A DNA stretch of 64,000 bases from Bog-473 sp036502025 (GCA_036502025.1 DASXZJ010000077.1:32876-96875); one strand, 5' to 3'; positions 52,331 to 61,831 are shown, counted from the stretch's first letter. The notes: a model not told the origin generated them from the sequence alone. Translations and numbers: made by a program.

Positions 52331-55300
52331 CTACAAGGTGTCCCTGTCGGACTTGGAATCAGGCGCCGGGATCAGGTCCTCCAGCAGCTGGCGGAGCGCC
52401 TCGGCTGCCAACTCGCCTGGCCGGATGGGGAGCAGCAGTTGGGACAGGTCCTCCTTGTAGCTCGCGCCCGGCGCAATCCGGCGGAGGCGAACCTGTGCGC
52501 TGGCGGCCAACCGCACCGGGAGGACCCGGGCCACCGGTTGGCGCGACCCGCCGGGTCGCACGGTGCTCATGGTGATCTCGGTGATGCCGCGGGCCATGGC
52601 GGCCGTCCGGAGTCGGGCCAGGGCCAGCAACCCGATGGCCGGGCCCGGCAGGGGACCGTAGCGATCGGCCCATTCCGTCCCGATGTCCTCGACATCGGCG
52701 TTCGAGGTCACCGAGGCGAGGCGGCGGTACGCCTCGAGTCGGGCGTCCTCCGCCGCCACGTAGTCCTTGGGCAGGTTGGCGTCCCCGGGCACGTCGAGCG
52801 CCACCGTCGGCGGGGCGGGTCGCGCCTCGCCGCGAGCCTCGGCCACCGCTTCGGCCACCAGTTGGACGTACAGGTCGTAGCCGACGGCGGCGATGTGCCC
52901 GGACTGGTCGGCCCCGAGCAGGTTGCCCGCTCCCCGGATCTCCAGGTCCCGCATGGCGATCTTGAAGCCCGATCCCAGCTCGGTGTGTTCTCCGATGGTG
53001 CGCAGCCGCTCGTAGGCCTGCTCGGACAGGACCCGGTCGGCGGGATGGAAGAGGTAGGCGTAGGCGCGTTGTCCCGACCGGCCTACCCGGCCGCGGATCT
53101 GATGCAGCTGCCCCAGGCCCAACAGGTCCGCCCGGTCCACGATGAGCGTGTTCACCGACGGCATGTCGATACCCGACTCGATGATGGTGGTGCAGACCAG
53201 CACGTCGTAGCGGCGCTCCCAGAAGTCCAGCACGACCGTCTCGAGGCTGCCCTCATCCATCTGCCCATGGGCAACCGCGACCCGCGCTTCGGGCACCAGG
53301 CCGCGGACCTGTCGCGCCACCGCCTCGATGTCAGCCACCCGGTTGTGGACGTAGAAGGTCTGCCCCTCGCGCAGCAGCTCCCTCCGCAACGCCTCGCTGA
53401 CCGCGGCCGGGTCGCTCTCGCCGACGTAGGTGAGGATCGGCCGCCGGTCGGCGGGCGGGGTGTTCACCATGGAGAGGTCGCGGATGCCGGTCAACGCCAT
53501 CTCCAGCGTGCGCGGGATGGGGCTGGCCGTCAGCGTCAGGACATCGACGCCCTCGGTCAGGCGCTTGACGGCCTCCTTGTGGGAGACGCCGAACCGTTGC
53601 TCCTCGTCGACCACCAGCAGCCCGAGCGACTTGAACACCACGTCGGCCCCGAGCACCCGGTGGGTGCCGATCACCACGTCGACGCTCCCATCGGCCAGGC
53701 CCGCGATGACCTTCTTCTGCTGGGCCGGTGAGAGGAACCGGCTGAGGAGTTCGACCCGGACCGGGTAAGGCGCGAAGCGATCGGCGAAAGTCTGCGCGTG
53801 CTGGCTCGCCAGCAGCGTGGTCGGCGCCAGCACGGCGGCCTGCTTGCCGTCCTGGACCGCCTTGAAGACGGCCCGCACCGACACCTCGGTCTTGCCGAAG
53901 CCCACGTCGCCGCAGATCAGCCGGTCCATCGGCCGAGGTTCTTCCATGTCCGCCTTGACGTCGGCGATGGCGCGCAGCTGGTCGTCGGTTTCGACGAATT
54001 CGAACGACGACTCCATCTCGGCCTGCCACGGCGTGTCGGGCCCGAAGGCGTGACCGACCACGGCCAGCCGCCGCCGGTAGAGCTCGACCAGCTCCTGGGC
54101 CACCTCGCCGGCCGCGGCCCGGGCTCGGGCGCGCGTGCGCTGCCAGTCGGCACCGCCCATCCGCGACAGGGTGGGCGTCTCGCCGCCGCTGTAGGCCGTG
54201 ATGGCCTCGATCTGGTCCACCGGCAGGTACAGCCGGTCGCTGCCCCGGTACTGCAGGATCAGGTAGTCACGCGTGGTCCCCCCCATCGTCCGGGAGGTGA
54301 CGCCCTCGAACTTGGCCACGCCGTGCTGGCGGTGCACGACGAAGCTGCCGACGGCGAGGTCGTCGAAGAAGCCGTCGGTGGCCCGCGCCCGGGGGCGGGC
54401 CCTCCGGTGGGGTAGGCGCCGACCGGTGATGTCCGATTCGGCCAGGACCGCCACCTTGGCGTCGGGCAGGATGAACCCGGCCGACATCGGAGCGGCCACG
54501 ATGACGGCCCCCGGCGCGCCGGTCGCGGCCGGGCGTACCGCGACGTGGACGCCCTCCTCGGCCAGCACCGCGGCGAGCCGGCTCGCCCCGCCCTCGGTGG
54601 CGGCACACAGGGTCAGCGAGTAACCGTCGTCGACCATCTGGGTCACCTGGGCGGCCAGCCGCGCCGCGTCACCGGCGACGGGGGCGAACCCGCGCACCGT
54701 CATCGACGGGGTGGTCGGACCCTCGGGGGTGGCCGGCATGGCCAGGACGCCCGACGCGCTGTGCTCGAGGAGCCTTTCGTAGGGCAGGTGCAGGCGCGGG
54801 AAATGCCCTCCCGCCCCTTCCCCGGCGCCCCAGGTCGCGGCCAGCGCCTCGGCCAGCGCCGCCTCCTCGTCGAGCAGCTGGACGGCCCGGTCCCTGACCC
54901 GCCGCGGCTCGACGATCACCACTTGGGAGCCGGGCGGCAGCAGGTCCGGCAGCAACTCGGCGCGCGGGTGGACGTAGGGCAGCCACGACTCCATGCCGTC
55001 GAACGTCTCCCCCTCGGCCAGCCGGTCCCAGTTCGACACCCCCCACGGCTGGCTGGTCACCAGCGCGCCGGCCGCCTGACGGACCGCTTCGGTCGGCACG
55101 AGCTCGCGGCAGCCGAAGAGCACGGCGGCCTCGAGGTCGTGCCGCGACCGCTGGTCGTTGATCGCGAACGCGGTGAGGCGGTCGACCTCGTCACCCCACA
55201 GGTCGATGCGCACCGGCGTGTCCGACGTGGAGGGGAACACGTCGATGATGCCGCCGCGCACGGCGATCTCGCCCCGGTGCTCAACCTGGTGCTCGCGTCG

Positions 55301-55858
55301 GTAGCCGGCTCCCACCAGGCGTGCGATCAACTCGTCGGCCGGCCACTCCTCTCCGGGTCGCACCACCACCGGCGGGGCGGCCTCGCGGTACGGCCCCAGC
55401 CGTTGGAGGAGGGCGCGGATCGGTGCCACCACGACGCGTGGCGGTGCCGCCAGCGTGTCGCCGGCGTCGCCGCCGCCCTGCGTCAGGGTCCACAGGATCC
55501 CCAGCCGTCGTCCCATCGTCTCGACCTCGGGGCTCACCCGCTCGAACGGCAGCGTCTCCCAGGCCGGCAGCACGGCCACCGGGCGGTCGATGGCGCCCAC
55601 CACCAGACCGCCCTCGTCGTCGAGGGGGAGCAGGCAGGCCAGGTCGTCGGCGATCCGCTCGGCCTCGAGGCCGGTCGTGGTGACCACCAGGAGGGGCGAG
55701 CGCTCGGTGAAACGGGCCAGCGCGGCAATCAGCACCGCCCAGGCCGGGCCGGCCACCGCCAGCGTGGCGTCGGACGAACCGAGGACGACCGGCAGTGACG
55801 GATCGGCCCGGAGCAACTGTGGGACGGCGCTCAGGGCGCCACTGTCCGGGCCGCTCAA
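52331..55858 (-). CDS. mfd: Transcription-repair coupling factor Mfd
   Basis: Removes RNA polymerase stalled at DNA damage and recruits UvrA. 1175 residues: UvrB-homology N-terminus, a CarD/RID RNA-polymerase-binding domain (GSFVVHRQHGVAKFEGV, ~500-560), the DNA translocase with Walker A ICGDVGFGKTE near 644, DEEQ box LLVVDEEQRFGV near 748, RG motif GRVGRSGQRAYAYL and the TRCF C-terminal domain. Start TTG at 55856-55858; no ATG or GTG lies near. Preceded by a 213-base non-coding stretch in which I see no convincing promoter. Confidence 0.98.
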   Translation of the reverse strand: MSGPDSGALSAVPQLLRADPSLPVVLGSSDATLAVAGPAWAVLIAALARFTERSPLLVVTTTGLEAERIADDLACLLPLDDEGGLVVGAIDRPVAVLPAWETLPFERVSPEVETMGRRLGILWTLTQGGGDAGDTLAAPPRVVVAPIRALLQRLGPYREAAPPVVVRPGEEWPADELIARLVGAGYRREHQVEHRGEIAVRGGIIDVFPSTSDTPVRIDLWGDEVDRLTAFAINDQRSRHDLEAAVLFGCRELVPTEAVRQAAGALVTSQPWGVSNWDRLAEGETFDGMESWLPYVHPRAELLPDLLPPGSQVVIVEPRRVRDRAVQLLDEEAALAEALAATWGAGEGAGGHFPRLHLPYERLLEHSASGVLAMPATPEGPTTPSMTVRGFAPVAGDAARLAAQVTQMVDDGYSLTLCAATEGGASRLAAVLAEEGVHVAVRPAATGAPGAVIVAAPMSAGFILPDAKVAVLAESDITGRRLPHRRARPRARATDGFFDDLAVGSFVVHRQHGVAKFEGVTSRTMGGTTRDYLILQYRGSDRLYLPVDQIEAITAYSGGETPTLSRMGGADWQRTRARARAAAGEVAQELVELYRRRLAVVGHAFGPDTPWQAEMESSFEFVETDDQLRAIADVKADMEEPRPMDRLICGDVGFGKTEVSVRAVFKAVQDGKQAAVLAPTTLLASQHAQTFADRFAPYPVRVELLSRFLSPAQQKKVIAGLADGSVDVVIGTHRVLGADVVFKSLGLLVVDEEQRFGVSHKEAVKRLTEGVDVLTLTASPIPRTLEMALTGIRDLSMVNTPPADRRPILTYVGESDPAAVSEALRRELLREGQTFYVHNRVADIEAVARQVRGLVPEARVAVAHGQMDEGSLETVVLDFWERRYDVLVCTTIIESGIDMPSVNTLIVDRADLLGLGQLHQIRGRVGRSGQRAYAYLFHPADRVLSEQAYERLRTIGEHTELGSGFKIAMRDLEIRGAGNLLGADQSGHIAAVGYDLYVQLVAEAVAEARGEARPAPPTVALDVPGDANLPKDYVAAEDARLEAYRRLASVTSNADVEDIGTEWADRYGPLPGPAIGLLALARLRTAAMARGITEITMSTVRPGGSRQPVARVLPVRLAASAQVRLRRIAPGASYKEDLSQLLLPIRPGELAAEALRQLLEDLIPAPDSKSDRDTL

Positions 55859-56071
55859 GTGGAGGGTGATTCCGAACGACGTAGGCAGGCGGCGTGCATC
55901 CGGCCCACCCTACCGGCGCCCCCTACCAGCCTGAACGGGCCGGTTCGCCTCGGCCCCCCACGGCAATGATGGCGCCAGGGGGCCGACCCGGGCCGCTGTC
56001 GTGATTCCTGCTTCAACGAGGAGAGGGCCAACGCCGACGTCGTCGCGGACGGCGCGCCGGGCGCCGGACGT

Positions 56072-56689
56072 TCACGGCCGGGAGTGACACCACCCCGTGG
56101 CCGCCTCCACCCCGTCGGCGGCGATGCGCTCGATCGTCTCGGCCGCGGTCTGCACGGCGGAATCCAGGAGATCGCGCACCTCCCGGCGCGGCCGGCCCAG
56201 CACGTAGTTCGCCCCCTGCTCGGGCGACGGCGGCTTGCCCACCCCGATGCGGACGCGGATGAAATCGGTCGAGTGCAGGTGTGACTGCAACGAGCGCAGC
56301 CCGTTGTGGCCCGCCAGGCCGCCACCGACCTTGACCTTGACCGTGCCCGGCGGGAGGTCGAGCTCGTCGTGCACGATCACCATCGAACCCGGCTCGTCGA
56401 TCCCGAAGCGCTTGGCCAGGCCCCGTGCCGCCGCGCCCGACTCGTTCATGTAGGTGGTGGGCACCGCCAGCGCCACTTTCTGGTCCCCCAGGGTGACCAT
56501 GACCGTCCGGGCCGCCACGCCCTTCTCGACGCGCAAGGAGGCGCCGGCCCGCCGGGCCACCAGCTCTACCGCCTCGACCCCGACGTTGTGGAGTGTGCCG
56601 ACGAACTCTGCTCCTGGGTTGCCCAGTCCGATCACCAGCAGGTCCGCTGCCGTGCCCCGTCGTTCGGACCGGGGGAAGAGATGGCGCAG
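56072..56689 (-). CDS. pth: Peptidyl-tRNA hydrolase, likely CTG start
   Basis: Recycles peptidyl-tRNA released by stalled ribosomes. Core motifs: GLGNPGAEF, catalytic histidine in TLHNVGVEAVE, TYMNESG, catalytic aspartate in IVHDELDLP and GGGLAGHNGLRS. GTG 56635 would give 187 residues and remove the first strand. In-frame codons upstream read RHLFPRSERRGTAADLLV, the basic start of other actinobacterial Pth proteins, opening with CTG at 56687-56689 only three bases after the rplY stop with GAGG nearby. I therefore place the start there (205 residues), tentatively. Confidence 0.93.
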   Translation of the reverse strand: MRHLFPRSERRGTAADLLVIGLGNPGAEFVGTLHNVGVEAVELVARRAGASLRVEKGVAARTVMVTLGDQKVALAVPTTYMNESGAAARGLAKRFGIDEPGSMVIVHDELDLPPGTVKVKVGGGLAGHNGLRSLQSHLHSTDFIRVRIGVGKPPSPEQGANYVLGRPRREVRDLLDSAVQTAAETIERIAADGVEAATGWCHSRP

Positions 56690-56692
56690 GAC

Positions 56693-57346
56693 CTAGCCCT
56701 CGTCGGTGGGAGCTTCGGCTGCCTCGGCGGCACCCTCGGCCGGTGCCTCGCCCTCTTCGGCCGCTTCGCCCTCTTCCTCCAGGGTGACGACACGCGGGGG
56801 CTGCCCGATGGCGATCGCCGTCTCGGGGTCCACGTCGGTCGTGACACCGGCCGGCAGCGTCAGGTCCGACACCCGCAGTTGGGCGCCGATGGTCAGGCCC
56901 GTGATGTCGAGCTCGACCGAGGTCGGGATGTCCGCTGGGCGGGCGTTGATCGGGAGGGTGAACATCTGCTGGTCGACCAGGCCGTCGCCGTGGTGCACCT
57001 CGAGGGCCTCGCCGGTGAGGACGATCGACACGTCGGCCGAGATGACCTCGTCGCGCCGGACGATCTGGAAGTCGACGTGGGTGACCGTCTGGGCTACCGG
57101 GTGCCGCTGCATCTCCCGGGCCAGCGTCAGGTAGGTGGTGTCGCCGGCCTCCAAGGACAGGAGCTGGTTGGCCCCCGCCTCGCCGTTGAGGGCGACCCGC
57201 AGCTCGCGGGCCACCACGGCGACCGAGACCGGGTCGGTCCCGTGCCCGTAGATGACACCGGGGATCTTGCCTTCGCGCCGCAGCCGCCGGGTGGCCCGTG
57301 AGCCCAGGGGGCGTCCCAGCTCGGCGGTCAACGTGACATCAGCCAT
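56693..57346 (-). CDS. rplY: 50S ribosomal protein L25 (CTC form)
   Basis: 217 residues. The N-terminal 5S-rRNA-binding L25 domain (LTAELGRPLGSRATRRLRREG, IPGVIYGHG, HVDFQIV) is followed by the TL5/CTC C-terminal beta domain and an acidic Glu/Ala-rich tail (EEEGEAAEEGEAPAEG), as in Thermus TL5 and many actinobacteria. ATG 57344-57346 is preceded by GAGGAG. Between prs and pth in the conserved order glmU-prs-rplY-pth. Confidence 0.97.
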   Translation of the reverse strand: MADVTLTAELGRPLGSRATRRLRREGKIPGVIYGHGTDPVSVAVVARELRVALNGEAGANQLLSLEAGDTTYLTLAREMQRHPVAQTVTHVDFQIVRRDEVISADVSIVLTGEALEVHHGDGLVDQQMFTLPINARPADIPTSVELDITGLTIGAQLRVSDLTLPAGVTTDVDPETAIAIGQPPRVVTLEEEGEAAEEGEAPAEGAAEAAEAPTDEG

Positions 57347-57461
57347 AACAGTTCTCCTCGACGGTGCAGATCGGTGGCGCGGGCGGCGAAGGGCCTCCGG
57401 CGGACGGCCAACTAGCGTAGCCGCCACGACCCTCCCGGGACCACCGGGCCCCGGCGGGGGC

Positions 57462-58433
57462 TCAGACCAGGTTGTCCCCGCCGAAGAGCTCGGAGACCGA
57501 GGTGTCCTCGAAGACGGCGTCGATGGCGTCGGCGATGATCTTGGACACCGAAAGGATCTCGAGCGTGTCGAAGTACTTGTCCTCGGCCACGGGCAGGGTG
57601 TCGGTGACCACGACCCGGGAGATCGGGGCCGCCTTGAGGCGATCCACCGCCGGGTCCGAGAGGACGGCGTGGGTGGCCATGACCGAGATCTCCGAGGCGC
57701 CGGCCTCGGCCAGGAGCTCCGCCGCGGCGCAGATGGTGCCGGCCGTGTCGATCATGTCGTCGATCAGCACGCAGTGCCGACCATCGACGTCACCGACCAC
57801 GTGACGCGCCTTCACCTCGTTGTAGGTGCCCCGGGGCCGGGTCTTGTGAATCAGGGCCAGGTCGAAGCCCAGGTGCTGGCTGTAGCGCTCGGCCACCTTC
57901 ACCCGTCCGGCGTCAGGTGCGACGACGACGACATCGCCGCTGAACTTCTCCCGCATGTAGGCCTCGAGCACCGGTGTGGCCACCAAGTGGTCGAACGGCG
58001 TGTTGAAGAAGCCCTGGATCTGCCCGGAGTGGAGGTCGACGCTGACGACCCGGTCGGCGCCGGCCACCGAGAACATGTCGGCCACCAGCTTGGCCGTGAT
58101 CGGTTCGCGCCCGGTGGATTTGCGGTCCTGCCGGGAGTAGCCGTAGTAGGGGCACACCGCGGTGATGCGCTTGGCCGAAGCGCGCTTGGCCGCGTCGATC
58201 ATGATGAGGTGCTCCATCAACGAGTCGTTCACCGGGCTCGAGTGGGTCTGGACGATGAAGACGTCGCAGCCACGGATGGAGATGTCGTACTTGCAGTAGA
58301 TCTCGCCGTTGGCGAATTCCCGCAGGTTGGCCTCGCCCAGCTCGACCCCGAGGTGCTTGGCGATGTCGGCGGCCAACTTGGGGTGGGAACGACCCGAGAT
58401 CAGCTCCAGCCGGCGACGCGGGATGAGCTCCAC
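57462..58433 (-). CDS. prs: Ribose-phosphate pyrophosphokinase
   Basis: Makes PRPP from ribose-5-phosphate and ATP for nucleotide, His and Trp synthesis. 323 residues: GRSHPKLAADIA, NGEIYCKYDISIRG, CPYYGYSRQDRKSTGREP (ATP-binding flexible loop region), VSVDLHSGQIQGFFN, APDAGRVKVAERY and the PRPP-loop CVLIDDMIDTAGT. GTG 58431-58433 is the start; a TAGCGT box ends eight bases upstream. Lies 45 bases downstream of the short glmU. Confidence 0.98.
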   Translation of the reverse strand: MELIPRRRLELISGRSHPKLAADIAKHLGVELGEANLREFANGEIYCKYDISIRGCDVFIVQTHSSPVNDSLMEHLIMIDAAKRASAKRITAVCPYYGYSRQDRKSTGREPITAKLVADMFSVAGADRVVSVDLHSGQIQGFFNTPFDHLVATPVLEAYMREKFSGDVVVVAPDAGRVKVAERYSQHLGFDLALIHKTRPRGTYNEVKARHVVGDVDGRHCVLIDDMIDTAGTICAAAELLAEAGASEISVMATHAVLSDPAVDRLKAAPISRVVVTDTLPVAEDKYFDTLEILSVSKIIADAIDAVFEDTSVSELFGGDNLV

Positions 58434-58440
58434 GCGCCCA

Positions 58441-58446
58441 ACGCTA
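58441..58446 (-). promoter_or_regulatory. -10-like box for prs
   Basis: On the minus strand TAGCGT ends eight bases before the prs GTG at 58433, suggesting a leaderless transcript in addition to read-through from glmU. Confidence 0.35.
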
Positions 58447-58478
58447 CTGCGCCCGGGGCGGCGGCGTGGCCGGCCCGC

Positions 58479-59579
58479 CTAGGCCTCGGCGGGGTCCACC
58501 ACGGTGTACGGGGCCACCACGGCGTCGGCCGGCACCTCGGCGCCGGGCGACAGGACGCAGAAGGGCCCGACCCGGGCGCCGTCGCCGACGACGGCCCGGT
58601 CGCATGTGCTCTCCGCCACCGTCGCCCGCCGGCCCACCGACGTGTCGGTCAGCACGCAGTTCGGTCCGATCTCGCTCCCCTCGCCGACCGTGCAATTCCC
58701 GCGCAGGATGACGCCGGGCAGGAGCGACACGTCGGCGTTGAGGAGCACCCCGGCGTCGACGTAGGTGCGCTCGGGGTCCCACATCGTCACGCCGCGGCGC
58801 ATCCAGCGCTCGTTGATCCGGTCCCGCAGCTCGGCTTCGGCCACGGCCAGCTGGGCTCGGTCGTTCACGCCGGCCGCCTCCATGGCATCGGGCAGCACCA
58901 GCGACTGCACGCGGTAGCCCGCGTTGAAGAGCACGCTCACCGCGTCGGTCAGGTAGTACTCGCCCTGAGCGTTGGCCGGGGTCAGCCGGCGCAGAGCGGG
59001 GGCCAGGATGCTGCGCCGGAAGCAGTAGATCGAGGTGTTGACCTCGGTGATCTCCTTCTCCTCCTCGGTGGCGTCGGCCTCCTCGACCACCCGGCACACC
59101 ACATCGTCCTTGCCGTGCACCACCCGTCCGTAGCCCCGCGGGTCGTCGACCTCGGCGGTCAGCAGGGTCGCCCCGACGTTCTCGGCCCGGTGGTAGCGCA
59201 CCAGCGCGGCCAGGGTCATCGGGCGCAGCAGGGGGGTGTCGCCCGGGAGGACGACCACGTCCTCCTCTTCGTCGTCATCGTCGGGCAGGCCGGTCAGCCC
59301 AACGGCCAACGCATCGCCGGTGCCCGACTGTGTCTCCTGCTCGACGAACTCGATGTGCATGGTCGCGGGCGCGTGCTGCACCAGGGTCTTGGTGACCCAG
59401 TCCGCCCGGTGCCCGACGACGACCACGACCCGGGTCACATCGATTTCGGCCATGGCGTCGAGGACGTGGAGGACCATGGGGCGCCCGCAGAGGAGGTGCA
59501 ACGGCTTGGGCCGTTCGGACCGCATACGGGTTCCTTCGCCGGCGGCCAGAACCACGGCGGTCAGACGGCGCTCCTGCAT
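58479..59579 (-). CDS. glmU: GlmU-type N-acetylglucosamine-1-phosphate uridyltransferase, C-terminally short
   Basis: 366 residues. The uridyltransferase domain is intact (VVLAAGEGTRMRSERPKPLH, GTGDALAV, PGDTPLLRPMTL, NAQGEYYLTDAV). The following left-handed beta-helix has only a few turns (NADVSLLPGVILRGNCTVGEG to VADAVVAPYTVVDP-like end) and then stops. Full GlmU is about 450-495 residues, and the acetyl-CoA-binding and catalytic part of the acetyltransferase domain is missing. The stop is followed after 45 bases by prs, so no displaced remainder exists here. Position upstream of prs is the normal one. It likely makes UDP-GlcNAc or another UDP-sugar, with acetylation done elsewhere. Confidence 0.88.
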   Translation of the reverse strand: MQERRLTAVVLAAGEGTRMRSERPKPLHLLCGRPMVLHVLDAMAEIDVTRVVVVVGHRADWVTKTLVQHAPATMHIEFVEQETQSGTGDALAVGLTGLPDDDDEEEDVVVLPGDTPLLRPMTLAALVRYHRAENVGATLLTAEVDDPRGYGRVVHGKDDVVCRVVEEADATEEEKEITEVNTSIYCFRRSILAPALRRLTPANAQGEYYLTDAVSVLFNAGYRVQSLVLPDAMEAAGVNDRAQLAVAEAELRDRINERWMRRGVTMWDPERTYVDAGVLLNADVSLLPGVILRGNCTVGEGSEIGPNCVLTDTSVGRRATVAESTCDRAVVGDGARVGPFCVLSPGAEVPADAVVAPYTVVDPAEA

Positions 59580-59645
59580 CAGGCCATTCTTAGCTCCCCG
59601 GTGGACCACGGGGAGATCATGCGGCCCGATACTGTGCAGGGCGTG

Positions 59646-60536
59646 ATGCCCTACGACGAGTTCGGGCTCTTCTCGGAGAACGCGGCCGAGTACGACCTCC
59701 CCTTCCCGGGGCCGCCCGCGGTGCGCCGGGTGGACACCGAGGTCGGTCCCGGGCGACAGGTCAGCAGTCTGGTCTGGGGCACCTCACCCCCCGAACTGGT
59801 CCTGGTCCACGGCGGCGCGCAGAACGCACACACCTGGGACACCGTCGCCCTGGCGCTGGACCGGCCCCTGCTGGCCATCGACCTGCCGGGCCACGGCCAC
59901 TCCGACGGTGGGCCGGACGGCTCGCTGTCGGTGACCAGCAACGGCGCCGACCTCGCCCGCGTGGTCGAGGAACTCGCACCCGAGGCGGCCGGGGTGGTCG
60001 GCATGTCGCTCGGCGGGTTGTCCTCCATCGCGCTGGCCTCCCATGCTCCGGCGCTCGTGCGCGCCCTGGCCCTGATCGATGTCACGCCCGGGGTCAACCG
60101 CGAGAAGGCCGCACCGATCACCGACTTCGTCAACGGCCCGGCCAGCTTTCCCAACTTCGACGAGATCCTGGCCCGCACCATCGAGCACAACCCGGGACGT
60201 AGTGAGGCGTCCCTGCGGCGCGGCATCCTGCACAACGCCGTCCAACGCGCGGACGGGAGTTGGGTGTGGCGCTACGCCCGCTTCCGCGAGGGTGAGACCG
60301 GCGTCCGCCCCGAGTTCGCCGATCTGTGGGCGGCGATCTCGCAACTGACCGTGCCGCTGTTGCTGGTGCGGGGCCTCGCCTGGTCGGTCGTCGACGACGA
60401 TGACGTGGCCGAGCTGCTTCGACGGCAGCCCGAGGCGCGGGTGGTCGGGGTGGAAGGAGCCGGCCACAGCATCCAGGGCGACCGCCCGTTGGAGTTGGCG
60501 GCCATCTTGTCGGACTTCCTCTTCCCGGAGGGCTAG
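59646..60536 (+). CDS. Alpha/beta-fold hydrolase
   Basis: 296 residues. Oxyanion region LVLVHGGAQNAHTWD, DLPGHGHSDGG, nucleophile elbow GVVGMSLGGLSS (Ser near 122), and catalytic histidine in EGAGHSIQGDRP. No signal peptide. Start ATG 59646, or GTG 59643 immediately before it; GATACT ends ten bases upstream of the GTG. A small membrane protein follows by six bases. Substrate unknown. Confidence 0.92.
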   Translation: MPYDEFGLFSENAAEYDLPFPGPPAVRRVDTEVGPGRQVSSLVWGTSPPELVLVHGGAQNAHTWDTVALALDRPLLAIDLPGHGHSDGGPDGSLSVTSNGADLARVVEELAPEAAGVVGMSLGGLSSIALASHAPALVRALALIDVTPGVNREKAAPITDFVNGPASFPNFDEILARTIEHNPGRSEASLRRGILHNAVQRADGSWVWRYARFREGETGVRPEFADLWAAISQLTVPLLLVRGLAWSVVDDDDVAELLRRQPEARVVGVEGAGHSIQGDRPLELAAILSDFLFPEG

Positions 60537-60541
60537 CCAAC

Positions 60542-60946
60542 GTGAAGGGCTTGTGGTTCACGCGCCGGGCCATCGCCCTCCACGTGGTGATCGTCATCGT
60601 CGTCCCCACCTTCGCCGCCCTCTGCATCTGGCAGATCCACCGGGCGATGGCGGGCAACGACCTGAGTTGGGCCTACGTCTTCGAGTGGCCGTTCTTCGCC
60701 GGCTACGCCATCTTCATGTGGTGGCGTTTCGTGCACGATGTGGGTGAGGTCCCGCCGCAGCCGGCCCGGGCCGCGGCGGTCGCCCCCGGTCGCGGGGAGG
60801 CCGACGAGGCCGTGCCGCCCGCCGACCCCGACCCGACGGAATCCCCGCACGACCGCGAAAGCGACCCTGAGGCGGCCGATCGGGCGGCGTACAACCGCTA
60901 CCTGCGTGAGCTGGCCGCTCAGGACAAGCCCAAGCAGTGGCGCTGA
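60542..60946 (+). CDS. Two-helix membrane protein with acidic tail, unknown
   Basis: 134 residues. Two hydrophobic helices: IALHVVIVIVVPTFAALCIWQI and AYVFEWPFFAGYAIFMWWRF, joined by a short loop. A 70-residue hydrophilic, Pro/Glu/Asp-rich cytoplasmic tail ends DRAAYNRYLRELAAQDKPKQW. The YNRYLxxL ending recurs in small actinobacterial membrane proteins of unknown function that I recall. GTG 60542 is chosen. Co-transcribed with the hydrolase (six-base gap). Confidence 0.8.
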   Translation: MKGLWFTRRAIALHVVIVIVVPTFAALCIWQIHRAMAGNDLSWAYVFEWPFFAGYAIFMWWRFVHDVGEVPPQPARAAAVAPGRGEADEAVPPADPDPTESPHDRESDPEAADRAAYNRYLRELAAQDKPKQWR

Positions 60947-60981
60947 ACCGCCGAAGCACCTGACCCTGCGCCGGCGGCGGC

Positions 60982-61057
60982 TGGCTCCGGGGGGAGGGCT
61001 CGAACCTCCAACATCCGGCTCCAAAGGCCGACGTTCTGCCGATTGAACTACCCCGGA
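60982..61057 (-). tRNA. tRNA-Gln (UUG)
   Basis: 76 bases including encoded CCA. Acceptor TCCGGGG/CCCCGGA with G73, anticodon stem TCGGC/GCCGG with loop CTTTGGA giving UUG, five-base variable loop, T-arm GGAGG-TTCGAGC-CCTCC. Reads CAA. Confidence 0.95.
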
Positions 61058-61159
61058 ATATGAGCACCTGGTCCGCTGAGAGAGGACCGGTGCGAGCTAG
61101 AGGTTAGAGGCCTCCGGTGCCGGGGAACGGCGAGGGGCCCGCAGTAGGCTGCTTTCTCC

Positions 61160-61831
61160 GTGCGCATCCTGGTGGTGGACGACGATCTGGCGGTCCGCCG
61201 CTCCATCGACCGCGCCCTCCGCCTCGAGGGCTACGACGTGGTCACCGTCGCCTCGGGCGGTGAAGCGCTCGAGGCGCTGGCCCTCTCACCCTCCGATGCG
61301 CTCATCCTGGACCTGCAGCTGCCCGACCTCGACGGCCTCCAGGTCTGCCGCCGGATGCGCGGCGCGGGCGACGACACTCCGGTGCTCATGCTTACGGCGC
61401 GCGACGCCATTGACGACCGCGTGCAGGGACTCGACGCCGGCGCGGACGACTACCTGGTCAAACCCTTCGCGCTGGCCGAGCTGCTGGCGCGCCTCCGGGC
61501 GCTCCTGCGCCGCCGCTTCGAAGGCGAGGGTGGCCTGCTGCGCTTCGGCGAGTTGACCTTGGATCTGTCCTCGCGCGAGGCCCACCGGGGCGATCGATCC
61601 TTTCCGCTGACCCGGATCGAGTTCGACCTGCTCGAGCTCTTCCTCCGGCATCCTCGGCAGGTGCTCACCCGCGACGTCCTCCTCAACCGGGTTTGGGGCT
61701 TCGATTTCGACTCGAGCACCAACTCCCTCGCGGTCTACATCGGCTACCTCCGCCGCAAGCTGGAAGCGGGCGGCGAACCTCGCTGCATCCACACCGTGCG
61801 CGGGGTGGGCTACGTGCTGCGGGACCCATGA
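61160..61831 (+). CDS. OmpR-family response regulator (MprA/PrrA-like)
   Basis: 223 residues. Receiver domain with VVDDDLAVRRS at the start, phosphoacceptor Asp near 51 in ILDLQLPDLDG, TAR in LMLTARDA and lysine in VKPFALAEL. Winged-helix DNA-binding domain follows (LTRIEFDLLELFLRHP, VWGFDFDSSTNSLAVYIGYLRRKL, VRGVGYVLRDP). GTG 61160, with TAGGCT about nine bases before. Overlaps the histidine kinase start (ATGA). Targets unknown; close relatives respond to envelope stress. Confidence 0.96.
   Translation: MRILVVDDDLAVRRSIDRALRLEGYDVVTVASGGEALEALALSPSDALILDLQLPDLDGLQVCRRMRGAGDDTPVLMLTARDAIDDRVQGLDAGADDYLVKPFALAELLARLRALLRRRFEGEGGLLRFGELTLDLSSREAHRGDRSFPLTRIEFDLLELFLRHPRQVLTRDVLLNRVWGFDFDSSTNSLAVYIGYLRRKLEAGGEPRCIHTVRGVGYVLRDP

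Noticed and set aside
55859..56071. Extra small gene between pth and mfd
   Set aside because: Open frames here are antisense extensions over pth; I see no start with ribosome-binding site and no conserved product.
57252..60536. Very long plus-strand open frame
   Set aside because: Its first 2.4 kb are antisense to rplY, prs and glmU. Only the end from 59646 is real, encoding the alpha/beta hydrolase.
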